Of a stretch of 64,000 nt of DNA, positions 9,993 to 19,517 are shown piece after piece (positions within the stretch are counted from its first letter, which is position 1; the number at the start of each line of letters is the position of its first letter). Below the pieces are notes generated by a model that saw only the letters and a program-made list of their open reading frames with translations, did not search any database and was not told the DNA's origin. Origin of the DNA: an uncultured Alphaproteobacteria bacterium (GTDB taxonomy: Bacteria > Pseudomonadota > Alphaproteobacteria > Rhodobacterales > Rhodobacteraceae); the NCBI GenBank assembly GCA_902581005.1, contig CACHMT010000005.1, positions 1 to 64,000 of the forward strand. The letters are read 5' to 3'. Position numbers and translations under genes: made by a program.

Positions 9993-11453
9993 TTAGATAT
10001 TCCTGGCAACAGATAATATTGAATCAACATCAAGATTATCCTCTATTACTCTCACAAATTCCTCTAAAATAAATTCAATACTGTCATGGAAAGATATGTC
10101 TTCTTTTTTCTCTTCTGAACTTAATTTAGCTACAAAGTTATTTCTAAATTCGTCAGAAAAAAATAAGCCATGAAGATAGGTGCCCATAACGAGCCTATTA
10201 GACGATATTGCACCATCTTTTCTGTTGCCTAAAATGGCGAAGGGATTATTACAATCACTTCCAGAAGTAATACCCAGATGTATTTCATAACCAGAAATTT
10301 TTTTCCCATTTATAGTGCTGATAAATTCTTTTTTTCCAAGATTCTTTTCTTTCCCCATTTTTGTTTTAACGTTTAGGAGGCCAAGGCCTTTTGCTTTCGA
10401 TGGTGTACCGTCATATCCTTGATCATCTATTATTTCGTTACCTAAAATTTGGTAACCGCCACAAATTCCCAATATAGAACCTCCTCTTCTGTAATGCGCC
10501 TTAATATCGATATCCCAGCCTTGGTATTTAAGAAATTTTAGGTCAGCTATTGTTGACTTTGTTCCTGGTATTATAATCAACTTCGTATCTGCTGGTATAG
10601 GATTGCCAGGTTCGACAAATTGTAATTTTAATCGATTGTCAATTTTGAGAGGATCAAAATCATCAAAGTTTGCGATACGAGATAGCTTCAAGACCGAAAT
10701 TACGCACTTACCGGTGCCGAAACTATTCTTCAGATCTTGACTATCCTCTGCTGGAAATAATTTTGCCTTGTCAAAGAAGGGCATAACCCCAAAACTCTTC
10801 CAATCTGTTTTCTTTTCGATGAAGGCAACCCCATCATCAAACAAACTTTTGTCTCCGCGAAACTTATTTATAATGAACCCTTCAATTAAGTTTATGTCGT
10901 TTTGGTCAAGGACTTCTTTTGTGCCTATAAGCTGAGCAATAACCCCGCCTCTTTCAATATCTGCTGCTACTATTACAGGAACACTCAAAACTGAAGCAAA
11001 CCCCATGTTTGCAATATCAGCCTTTCTGAGATTAACTTCTGCTAAACTACCTGCGCCTTCTGCAATGACCAGATCATAGTCATTAACCAAATTCGTAAAA
11101 CTATTTATTGCTATCCCTATAAATTTATCTTTATGAGAATAATACTCCCGTGCTTTCAGAGATTTATATTTTTTCCCATTCAAAATAACCTGAGACCCGA
11201 TCATGCTTTCTGGTTTTAATAGAACTGGATTCATGTCTGAGTGAAAATCAATACCCGCTGCATAAGCTTGAAATGATTGTGCTCTGCCAGCTTCTCCTCC
11301 GTCCACCGTTATAGCAGCATTGTTTGACATATTCTGAGGTTTAAAAGGAGCAACCCGCAGGCCTCGTTTCTTAGCCGCTCTTATAAGCCCAGCGACTAAA
11401 AGTGATTTTCCAACATTGGAACCACACCCCTGAATCATTAGCGCTTTTCCCAT
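9993..11453 (-). CDS. cobQ: Cobyric acid synthase
   Basis: MIQGCGSNVGKSLLVAGL, APFKPQNMSNNAAIT, GICGGYQILG, GYEIHLGIT. Confidence 0.96.
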   Translation of the reverse strand: MGKALMIQGCGSNVGKSLLVAGLIRAAKKRGLRVAPFKPQNMSNNAAITVDGGEAGRAQSFQAYAAGIDFHSDMNPVLLKPESMIGSQVILNGKKYKSLKAREYYSHKDKFIGIAINSFTNLVNDYDLVIAEGAGSLAEVNLRKADIANMGFASVLSVPVIVAADIERGGVIAQLIGTKEVLDQNDINLIEGFIINKFRGDKSLFDDGVAFIEKKTDWKSFGVMPFFDKAKLFPAEDSQDLKNSFGTGKCVISVLKLSRIANFDDFDPLKIDNRLKLQFVEPGNPIPADTKLIIIPGTKSTIADLKFLKYQGWDIDIKAHYRRGGSILGICGGYQILGNEIIDDQGYDGTPSKAKGLGLLNVKTKMGKEKNLGKKEFISTINGKKISGYEIHLGITSGSDCNNPFAILGNRKDGAISSNRLVMGTYLHGLFFSDEFRNNFVAKLSSEEKKEDISFHDSIEFILEEFVRVIEDNLDVDSILSVARNI

Positions 11454-11455
11454 AG

Positions 11456-12061
11456 TTAAAATTCTATACCTTCTTGACTCATTACACCATTTCGAAAGTG
11501 GTGCTTAACCAAGGTCATATCTGTCACCAGGTCTGCAATATTGATTAACTTCTCATCAGCATTCCTTCCCGTGAGTATTACGTGAGACATCTCAGGTTTT
11601 TTTTCTTGTAAAAAAGTTACAACATCATCGATTTCGATGTAACCATATCTGAGCGCTATATTGATTTCATCAAGTAAAATTATCTTTTTTTCCTTATCCA
11701 GGATAAGTTCCTTAGCTTTACCCCATGCCTTTTTTGCAGATTCAATATCTTTTTCTTTATCTTGGGTATCCCAAGTAAATCCATCTCCAAGAGTATGGAA
11801 TTCACAAAATTCGTGAAAGTACTTTTGGATCAGGTCACGCTCGCCAGTCGCCATCGCGCCCTTTATAAATTGAACAACTGCACATGGCATACTATGTGCA
11901 ATACCTCTAAAAACCATGCCAAAGGCAGCAGTACTCTTTCCTTTGCCTGTTCCAGTATGAACAATTATTAGGCCTTTTTTTACCGTTTTTTTTGCGAAAA
12001 TTTTTTGCTTCGAAATCTTCAGCCTCTTCATTTTTTCATTATGTTTTTCGTTTTCAGACAT
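11456..12061 (-). CDS. cobO: Cob(I)yrinic acid a,c-diamide adenosyltransferase
   Basis: GLIIVHTGTGKGKSTAAFGMVFRGIAHSM, LLDEINIALRYGYI, VILTGRNADEKLI. Confidence 0.95.
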   Translation of the reverse strand: MSENEKHNEKMKRLKISKQKIFAKKTVKKGLIIVHTGTGKGKSTAAFGMVFRGIAHSMPCAVVQFIKGAMATGERDLIQKYFHEFCEFHTLGDGFTWDTQDKEKDIESAKKAWGKAKELILDKEKKIILLDEINIALRYGYIEIDDVVTFLQEKKPEMSHVILTGRNADEKLINIADLVTDMTLVKHHFRNGVMSQEGIEF

Positions 12062-12074
12062 TTTTTTTATCCTC

Positions 12075-12080
12075 TTGACA
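12075..12080 (+). promoter_or_regulatory. Consensus -35 element (TTGACA) upstream of the cobalamin riboswitch
   Basis: Exact TTGACA 33 nt before riboswitch P1; no clear -10 at 16-18 nt spacing, so tentative. Confidence 0.3.
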
Positions 12081-12112
12081 AGTGCATATTTTTACTGCTC
12101 AACTAGTAATTA

Positions 12113-12280
12113 ACTGGTCCTTTTTTTTGGTTAAATGGGAATGCGAAAAAGACTAAAAAGCAAATCGTAGCCGTACCCGCGACCGTAAATAAAAGAGAAT
12201 ATTAACACTGAGAAATAATCTTGGGAAGTTGGTATTCATAAAGCTGTGCTTTACTTTTAATAGCCGGGAGACCTGCCAGT
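12113..12280 (+). ncRNA. Cobalamin (AdoCbl) riboswitch aptamer
   Basis: Ordered consensus elements: GGGAAtgcG...Caaat CG-taGCCGTACCCGCGACCGTAA, CACTG...GGGAAG, TAGCCGGGAGACCTGCC; P1 candidate ACTGG(12113-12117)/CCAGT(12276-12280); upstream of the cob operon. Confidence 0.93.
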
Positions 12281-12296
12281 AAAAAAAAGAAGAGCG

Positions 12297-12348
12297 AACG
12301 GGATATTCGTGTCTGAAAACAGTTAGATATTGTTTTTTTGATCCCGTT
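12297..12348 (+). promoter_or_regulatory. Candidate riboswitch expression-platform stem
   Basis: Inverted repeat AACGGGAT (12297-12304) / ATCCCGTT (12341-12348), ending 7 nt before the AAGGAGG Shine-Dalgarno of the next gene. Confidence 0.5.
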
Positions 12349-12367
12349 TTCCAGTAAGGAGGAATAA

Positions 12368-12739
12368 TTGGAATCCGATGATATTTTATATGTTTGCATT
12401 ACATGCAAAAAAAATGGTGAAGCTGTTGAACCACGTCCTGGAAAGATACTCTATGACAACCTAAAACGGTTGAACAGTAGGATGAATATAAAACCTGTTA
12501 AATGTTTGGCAGGATGCTCTAATGGTTGCACTCTGAGTCTTACAAATAAAAATAAATGGACTTATGTAATTGGCAACTTAACCCCTAATCAAGACGAAGC
12601 TGATATTTTATCTGGATTTACATTATATAAAAAAACAAGAGATGGTAAAATCCGGTTCTCAGAACGCCCTGCAGCGTTTAAAAAACAATCACTAGCTAGG
12701 GTTCCACCAGAAAACTACATGGTAGTTGAAGATGAGTAG
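12368..12739 (+). CDS. DUF1636-type Cys-rich putative metal-binding protein
   Basis: CITCKKNGEAVEPRPG and CLAGCSNGCTLSLTNKNKWTYVIGNL; TTG start with AAGGAGG upstream; first gene after the riboswitch. Confidence 0.85.
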   Translation: MESDDILYVCITCKKNGEAVEPRPGKILYDNLKRLNSRMNIKPVKCLAGCSNGCTLSLTNKNKWTYVIGNLTPNQDEADILSGFTLYKKTRDGKIRFSERPAAFKKQSLARVPPENYMVVEDE

Positions 12740-13769
12740 TCTAGAAAAAATTCCTGTCACCATTTTAACTGGTTTTTTGGGAGCCGGAAAAACTACATTA
12801 ATTCGAAATTTAATTCTTAAGAACAAATCGAAAAAACTGGCCGTTATTATAAATGAGTTTGGTGATTTGGGTGTAGATGGAGAAACAGTAAAACAATGTT
12901 CAGATGAAACCTGCCCAGAAGAAAATATTCTCGAATTAGCAAACGGGTGTATATGTTGTACAGTGGCCGACGACTTTATTCCCACTATGAAATCCCTTTT
13001 AGAGGGCCAATATATTCCGGAACATATATTGATCGAAACATCCGGTCTCGCCCTTCCCAAACCTTTATTAAAAGCTTTTGAGTGGCCGGAAATTCGAAGC
13101 CGCCTCACGGTTGACAGTGTTTTAGCAGTTGTAGATGCAGAGGCGGTTGTTAATGGTATATTTGCACCTCAAATGTCTAATGAACTTGAAGAAAAACAAA
13201 ATAAAACTTACGTTGAACATGAAACACCTCTCTCCGAAGTATTTGAGGACCAAATAAACTGCTCAGATGTTGTGCTACTAACAAAGCCAGACCTTGTGGA
13301 AAACATTTCAGACGCCAGAAATATCATAATTAAGGAAATGGAACGGAATGTTCCAATTTTAGAAGTTCAAAATGGTGACATTGGGGCTGATGTGATTTTA
13401 GGCGTAAATGCAGCAGCGGAGACTGATTTAGATAATAGACGATCTCATCATGATGGCTTTGATGATCATGAGCACGATGATTTTGACACTTTTAGCATCT
13501 CTGTGCCAAAAATCCTAGATATAGAGAAATTTAAAATAGTTTTAGAAACACTCATACGGAAAAATGACATATTGAGAATTAAAGGTTTTTTGCGAGTTGA
13601 AAGTAAGCCACTAAATTTACTTGTTCAAGGTGTTGGTAAAAGATTATCAGTAAATTTTACAGACACTAAAATTCCTGTAGAAAATACTGGGAACTTAGTT
13701 TTTATAGGTGAAAAAGGGAGGATCGATCAAGACGTAATCTCAGCCTATCTCCACTCAAGTCTGAATTAA
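12732..13769 (+). CDS. cobW: CobW family GTPase / metallochaperone
   Basis: VTILTGFLGAGKTTLIRNL, NGCICCTVADDF (CxCC), LIETSGLALPKPL, HHDGFDDHEHDDFD metal-binding stretch; ATG 12732 preferred over the TTG track start. Confidence 0.93.
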   Translation: MSSLEKIPVTILTGFLGAGKTTLIRNLILKNKSKKLAVIINEFGDLGVDGETVKQCSDETCPEENILELANGCICCTVADDFIPTMKSLLEGQYIPEHILIETSGLALPKPLLKAFEWPEIRSRLTVDSVLAVVDAEAVVNGIFAPQMSNELEEKQNKTYVEHETPLSEVFEDQINCSDVVLLTKPDLVENISDARNIIIKEMERNVPILEVQNGDIGADVILGVNAAAETDLDNRRSHHDGFDDHEHDDFDTFSISVPKILDIEKFKIVLETLIRKNDILRIKGFLRVESKPLNLLVQGVGKRLSVNFTDTKIPVENTGNLVFIGEKGRIDQDVISAYLHSSLN

Positions 13770-13770
13770 T

Positions 13771-16700
13771 ATGCATATCATTTTTAATGAAGATCACTAT
13801 TTAGATAATTCCAGTGTTCCAGTTGATTTGAACCAGGAGCCTGCTGATCTAGTTATTTTGTCTTTTTCAGATAGTGATTTAAATGCGTTTGCGAATGCAT
13901 GGAAAAAAACGTTAGGGGACTTTGGTAGAGAGTCTGTTCCTACATTGAGACTGGCAAATATAAAACAACTAACCCATAATTTATCTATTGATACCTACAT
14001 TGAAAAAACAGTCTCCAAATCTAAAGGTATTCTTGTAAGACTTATTGGAGGTGAGCAATATTGGCCATACGGATTAAATTATTTAAAGAGCGTATCAGTT
14101 AAGAAAAAGATACCGTTGGCTGTAATACCAGCCGATGGGAGGGAAGATAAGGTTTTAGACTCGTATTCAAATTTGCCAAAGTCAACATTAGAAAACTTAA
14201 AAAATCTCTGTGATGACGGCGGAGAACTATCTGCACAAGCTGTATTAGCTCAAATGGCACTTGCTGCATCACTTCACTTCCCAGCCATTACAGAATTCAG
14301 CAAAGTAAAATCTCATGGTTTTTATTGCTATAAAAAAGGTATTTTAGAAAATTTTACCGTGAGCACTGATGCAAAACCTACTGTCTGTATTATATTTTAT
14401 AGATCATACCTGATGGCTGATGACCTCGAACCCATAGACCAATTATTTAGAGATTTTAAAAAGAGAGGCATAAAATGCATAAGTATTTTTGTAAATTCAC
14501 TTAAAATCAAATCGACCGCCAAGTGGATAGAGTCGATGTTATTGAAAATATCCCCTATTGCGATACTTAATGCTACAGCCTTTTCAGCAAAAAATCGCGA
14601 AACTGGCAAATCTCCATTAGATCATGTGGGTGTGCCTGTTTTTCAAATAATTTTATCTACCTCTAAGAAAGAATCTTGGAGACGGAATCCAATTGGCTTA
14701 AATTCCTCTGATTTGGCTATGCACGTTGCTATACCAGAGGTAGATGGGCGCATAAATGGAGGGATTGTAAGTTTTAAATCTGAACAAGCTATAGACCCCG
14801 CATTACAGTTTCCAATCTCAAAGCATAAAGTCGAGAAAACTCTTTCTAAAAAGATAATAAATAAAGTTGAAAAGTGGCATGCTCTTAGATCTAAGAAAAA
14901 TGAAGGAAAAAGAATAGCCATCGTATTATCTTCATACCCGGGTCGTGACTTTCAATTAGCTCATGCGCTTGGCCTAGACACAATTAAATCAACAAAGCAT
15001 ATTTTAGGATTTCTTGGAGATAATGGATTTAAATTCTCTAACCCTGATAAGTTTTTTGAGAAGTTAAAAAGCTCTAGGATAGAGATTCCCATCAAGTTAT
15101 ACGAAAGACTGCTAAATCTTATTCCACTAAAACCTAGAACTAAATTATTTAAAACATGGGGTGGTTTCGAAGAAGATGCTTTTTTTGAAAAGGACAAGTT
15201 TGTTCTTCAGGGTTATAAAGACAATAATTTTTTTGTGCTGGTGCAGCCCTCAAGAGGTTTACTAGAGGATAAAAAAGCCGATTATCACGATCTTGAAAAA
15301 ATACCTTGTCACAGCTATGTGGCAATGTATCTCTGGTTGCAGATGCAAAATATTGATGCATTTCTTCATATGGGAACGCATGGAAGTCTCGAATGGCTAC
15401 CAGGGAAAACAGTAGGTCTTTCCAATCAGTGCTGGCCCGAGTTACTAGTAAACGACATACCTTTTATTTATCCGTTTATTGTTAATGATCCGGGAGAAGC
15501 ATCGCAGGCAAAAAGAAGATTGGGGGCTCTTACTGTGGGGCACATGCCTCCAAAAATTCAGACTATGGATCTTCCAAATGAATTGAGAGATCTTGAATTT
15601 CTATTAGATGAATATTCTACGAGCGGTGATCTCGATCAAGTAAGGAAAGAGCATATTGAAAAGAAAATAATTCATGAGGCTAAGAAAATAAAATTAGATA
15701 AAGAGCTATCAGTTGATCCCATAACATCAGATAGTGAATGGTTAACAAGAATAGACTCTTTTGTTTGTGATTTAAAGGAATCCCAGTTTTCAAGTGGTCT
15801 TCATATATTTGGAAAAGGAGATTGTGGAGTATCCGAACTGAATGGCTTACTCCGATGCCTAGAGGGAAAAAGAATTAACAGTGGACCATCGGGATCGCCA
15901 TATAGGAACCGTACTGATATTAAACCTACAGGCAGGAATATATATGCTGTAGACCCTAGATCGATACCCACAAAAATAGCTTTCCAAAATGGTCAAGCAA
16001 TGGCAGATGAATTTGTAAGACAATATTTGCAAGACAATGGAGATTATCCGAAAAATTTAACCATTGATCTTTGGGGATCAGCATCCATGCGAACGGGAGG
16101 ACAAGAGTACTCAATGGCACTTGCTTTTGCTGGCCTTACACCAATTTGGGACAAAAATAACGCTCGGATCCTTGGTTTTAGCATTCTATCACTAGCAGAG
16201 CTAGGTCGCCCGAGAATTGATATTACTATCAGACAGTCAGGTTTGTTCAGAGACATCTTTCCAGATCTTAATAGATTATTTTTTGATGCAATCGATAAAC
16301 TTCATGAAAGAGATGAGACATTGAAAGATAACCCTTATAAAAACAAGATTGACAGAATTTTTGCGCCTAAGCCTGGATCTTTTGGGATAAATATCAAAGA
16401 AAAAATTGAAGGACCCCTAGCCAATCACACGGCTAAGTTTGGCGAGGCATGGATTAAAAGCTCGGCTTGGGCTTATCAAAAGAATGGAAAATTTAACCAA
16501 AATACAGAAAGTCTCAAGAAAAGGTTAGCCGATACTGAAGCACTAATTCACTCTCATGATTTATGTGAAAGTGATTTGTTGTCAGCAAAGGATTATGCTG
16601 ACCACATAGGGGGTTTTAACGCAGCTGTTGCCAGTATGCAGAAAACCAATCCTAAACTATACCATTTAGATATTTCATCCGATGGAATTCCAAAAGTTCG

Positions 16701-17046
16701 TACAACAAATCAAGAATTAGCAAGAATTATCAGGGGAAAGCTTTCTGACGATAAGTGGGTTTCAGGAATGTTGCAGCATGGTTACAGAGGCGCGGCTGAA
16801 ATAACAGAACTAGTATTCAACTTGTCTAATTTTGGCAAATCTGGAGTATATTTACCTAATCGCTTAATAGAATTGGTATATAACTCAACTTTAGCCAATA
16901 CAAAAGTTGCTGACTTTATGGCAGAGGAAAATATAGATGCTCTTAAAGGTTTAGAAAATACTTTTAGTGAGCTTAGAGACTTAGGTCTATGGAAAAGTTT
17001 TCATAACTCTATTCGATATGAGGAAAGACTGGTTGAAAATGGCTAG
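13771..17046 (+). CDS. cobN: Aerobic cobaltochelatase large subunit
   Basis: 1091 aa; HMGTHGSLEWLPGKTVGLS, GPSGSPYRNRTDIKPTGRNIYAVDPRSIPT, DLWGSASMRTGGQEYSMALAFAG. Confidence 0.96.
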   Translation: MHIIFNEDHYLDNSSVPVDLNQEPADLVILSFSDSDLNAFANAWKKTLGDFGRESVPTLRLANIKQLTHNLSIDTYIEKTVSKSKGILVRLIGGEQYWPYGLNYLKSVSVKKKIPLAVIPADGREDKVLDSYSNLPKSTLENLKNLCDDGGELSAQAVLAQMALAASLHFPAITEFSKVKSHGFYCYKKGILENFTVSTDAKPTVCIIFYRSYLMADDLEPIDQLFRDFKKRGIKCISIFVNSLKIKSTAKWIESMLLKISPIAILNATAFSAKNRETGKSPLDHVGVPVFQIILSTSKKESWRRNPIGLNSSDLAMHVAIPEVDGRINGGIVSFKSEQAIDPALQFPISKHKVEKTLSKKIINKVEKWHALRSKKNEGKRIAIVLSSYPGRDFQLAHALGLDTIKSTKHILGFLGDNGFKFSNPDKFFEKLKSSRIEIPIKLYERLLNLIPLKPRTKLFKTWGGFEEDAFFEKDKFVLQGYKDNNFFVLVQPSRGLLEDKKADYHDLEKIPCHSYVAMYLWLQMQNIDAFLHMGTHGSLEWLPGKTVGLSNQCWPELLVNDIPFIYPFIVNDPGEASQAKRRLGALTVGHMPPKIQTMDLPNELRDLEFLLDEYSTSGDLDQVRKEHIEKKIIHEAKKIKLDKELSVDPITSDSEWLTRIDSFVCDLKESQFSSGLHIFGKGDCGVSELNGLLRCLEGKRINSGPSGSPYRNRTDIKPTGRNIYAVDPRSIPTKIAFQNGQAMADEFVRQYLQDNGDYPKNLTIDLWGSASMRTGGQEYSMALAFAGLTPIWDKNNARILGFSILSLAELGRPRIDITIRQSGLFRDIFPDLNRLFFDAIDKLHERDETLKDNPYKNKIDRIFAPKPGSFGINIKEKIEGPLANHTAKFGEAWIKSSAWAYQKNGKFNQNTESLKKRLADTEALIHSHDLCESDLLSAKDYADHIGGFNAAVASMQKTNPKLYHLDISSDGIPKVRTTNQELARIIRGKLSDDKWVSGMLQHGYRGAAEITELVFNLSNFGKSGVYLPNRLIELVYNSTLANTKVADFMAEENIDALKGLENTFSELRDLGLWKSFHNSIRYEERLVENG

Positions 17047-18169
17047 GGTCTTAGGAATATGCCCAACTATTGACTCACCAATTAAATCTAACGATGGTTA
17101 CTTAATCCGTTTCAGGCCAAAATACGGATATCTCTCATCTAAACAACTCTCTATTCTTGCTGATGCAATTTCTAGTTTTGGAAGTAACTTTATCGAATTG
17201 ACATCGCGAGCTAACATCACAGTAAGAGGTCTTCAAAAAAAACATCTTGAACAGCTATCAAATTTCCTTAATCAGGCCGGTATTATTAATGCTGCTGAAA
17301 AAAAGGAGAATATTTCAAATATCATTTATAGTCCCTTTTCTACGAAAAATAAAAAACTAACACAAAAGATAGCAAGTATTTTAGAAGATAATCTTAATAA
17401 TATCCCCAAACCCCATAAGAAATTCGGTATTGCTGTTGACTTAGGAGAAGTGGCCAGCCTGCAAGAAACCAATGCAGACCTCAGGATAGAGACAAACAAA
17501 GAAAAAAATCTAATTTTAAGAATTGACGGTTCTGACCGCGGTATAGTTGTAGAACCAGAAACATTAATTGAAAAAATAGAAATGATTTTGAGTAATGTAA
17601 TGGCTGTCTCGAACCAACTGAAAAGCAGAGATTTAATTAATTCAATTGGAGAGATAGACCATATTTATTTTCCAGACATTAAACCAAGAAAACAAAATTT
17701 TTCTCCAAGACTCGGTCCCTGTTTTGGAGGATATATGATTACGGTACCTGGAGGAAAATTTTCAAGTTACCAACTGAGGGAATTAGCTTCGCATGTTAAA
17801 GGATTAGCAGTGACCCCATGGAAATCTTTTTTTATTTATTCAGCCAAAACAAAACCACCTTTAAGTTTTCTCTCAAAAAATACAGGTCATGATCTGAGCG
17901 TGAGCTATTGCTCTGGTAAACCCTATTGTAGTCAAGGCATTTTGGAAACCAGTCAGGTGGCAAAAGTGGTCACTACGTTTCTAAAAGAAAGATTAAAAAA
18001 TAAAACAAATAAAGCAAAGATTCACATAAGTGGTTGTTTAAAAAATTGTGGTCTCTCAAAACAGACATCTATACTTATTAACAGTTCAGAAGGGGAAAAG
18101 TCTGTAAGCGTAAAAGATGATAAATTTCAGCATTTAGCATCAAAAATTTCTATGGAATTGAATAAATGA
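17039..18169 (+). CDS. cobG: Precorrin-3B synthase
   Basis: Nitrite/sulfite reductase-like fold; SRANITVRGLQ, YCSGKPYCSQG, HISGCLKNCGLS cluster ligands; ATG 17039 overlaps the cobN stop. Confidence 0.9.
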   Translation: MARVLGICPTIDSPIKSNDGYLIRFRPKYGYLSSKQLSILADAISSFGSNFIELTSRANITVRGLQKKHLEQLSNFLNQAGIINAAEKKENISNIIYSPFSTKNKKLTQKIASILEDNLNNIPKPHKKFGIAVDLGEVASLQETNADLRIETNKEKNLILRIDGSDRGIVVEPETLIEKIEMILSNVMAVSNQLKSRDLINSIGEIDHIYFPDIKPRKQNFSPRLGPCFGGYMITVPGGKFSSYQLRELASHVKGLAVTPWKSFFIYSAKTKPPLSFLSKNTGHDLSVSYCSGKPYCSQGILETSQVAKVVTTFLKERLKNKTNKAKIHISGCLKNCGLSKQTSILINSSEGEKSVSVKDDKFQHLASKISMELNK

Positions 18170-18795
18170 CATTTGAATATGAAAGAAGCCCAGACAAAAT
18201 TTATGAGCAATCTTTTTCTATTATTCGAAAAGAAGCGGACCTTTCTTCTTTTTCAGACCTTGAAGAGAAAATTGCAGTGAGGATGATACATGCCCTTGGT
18301 TTTATTGGGCTGGAAAAATATATTCAATTTACACCAGATTTTGTTGGCAAAGTAAGAGATGCTTTAGAGAGAGGAGCTCGGATTATTTGCGATACGAGGA
18401 TGGTAAGTGAGGGAATAACAAAAGCGAGACTACCAGCGGACAATGAAATCATCTGTACTTTGAATGATAAGTCCGTACCAGACATTGCAAAACGAATATC
18501 GAATACCAGAACGGCTGCAGCCATTCATCTATGGGAAGACTACATACAAGATTCTCTAATTGTTTTTGGTAACGCTCCCACTGCATTATTTTATTTGTTA
18601 GAGTTTCTTGGTAAGAGAAAAAACTTGAAACCTGTGGGGATAATTGGTTGCCCTGTCGGGTTTGTTGGAGCGGCAGAATCTAAGCAAGCATTAATCGAAG
18701 TAAAAACGCTGAACAGTCTAGTTGTTAAAGGCCGGTTGGGGGGAAGTGCTGTAGCGGTAGCTGCAGTTAACGCCTTGGCGCAGGAGAAAGAATAA
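18166..18795 (+). CDS. cobH: Precorrin-8X methylmutase
   Basis: RMIHALGFIG, IICDTRMVSEGI, GNAPTALFYLLEFL, GCPVGFVGAAESK, GRLGGSAVAVAAVNAL. Confidence 0.95.
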   Translation: MTFEYERSPDKIYEQSFSIIRKEADLSSFSDLEEKIAVRMIHALGFIGLEKYIQFTPDFVGKVRDALERGARIICDTRMVSEGITKARLPADNEIICTLNDKSVPDIAKRISNTRTAAAIHLWEDYIQDSLIVFGNAPTALFYLLEFLGKRKNLKPVGIIGCPVGFVGAAESKQALIEVKTLNSLVVKGRLGGSAVAVAAVNALAQEKE

Positions 18796-18797
18796 AT

Positions 18798-19517
18798 ATG
18801 TATAGTATATATTGCGTCGGGGTTGGACCAGGTGATCCTGAGTTACTGACAGTTAAGGCATCTAGAATAATATCCGATGCAAGACAAATAGCATATTTCA
18901 GAAAAAAAAATACGTTGGGCAGAGCAAGAGCGATTATAAATACATTAATTTCCAATAGTGCGCCCTTTGAATACGCCATGGAATACCCTGTAACTAATGA
19001 AGTCGATTTTCGATCTGATAAATATAAGCATTCGATTAATCGATTTTATGATGACTGTGCCAATAAACTAAAGAAACTCTTATTGAACGACGATGTGGTG
19101 GTAATATCAGAAGGTGATCCTCTTTTTTATGGATCATTTGTTCATCTATTTAGACTTTTGAAAAAAGATGTGAATATAGAATTCGTGCCTGGAATAACTG
19201 CAATGTCAGGTGCTTGGAACAATTCTAAGTTACCAATAGCAATGGGAGATCAACCCCTAACTATCCTAATGGGCATACAAAGTCGCGAAGAATTAAAGAG
19301 CCATCTTGAGAGTTCCAAAAATGTTGTAATCATGAAAGTGGGCACCCAATTAGAAAAAGTAAAATCTGTACTAGAAGAAACGGATCGGCTTAATGAGGCA
19401 TTAGTAATTGAAAAAGCAACTATGCCTGAACAAAAAATTATTCCTCTAAGGGAATATACTAAAAGTGAAGCACCATATTTCTCGATAATTCTAATTTCAG
19501 AGGACCATTACGAATGA
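18798..19517 (+). CDS. cobI: Precorrin-2 C20-methyltransferase
   Basis: GVGPGDPELLTVKA, ISEGDPLFYGSFVHLF, VPGITAMSGAW. Confidence 0.94.
   Translation: MYSIYCVGVGPGDPELLTVKASRIISDARQIAYFRKKNTLGRARAIINTLISNSAPFEYAMEYPVTNEVDFRSDKYKHSINRFYDDCANKLKKLLLNDDVVVISEGDPLFYGSFVHLFRLLKKDVNIEFVPGITAMSGAWNNSKLPIAMGDQPLTILMGIQSREELKSHLESSKNVVIMKVGTQLEKVKSVLEETDRLNEALVIEKATMPEQKIIPLREYTKSEAPYFSIILISEDHYE

Noticed and set aside
12692-13108. 138 aa minus-strand ORF opposite cobW
   Set aside because: Antisense to a well-recognised gene, no family resemblance, no supporting start region.
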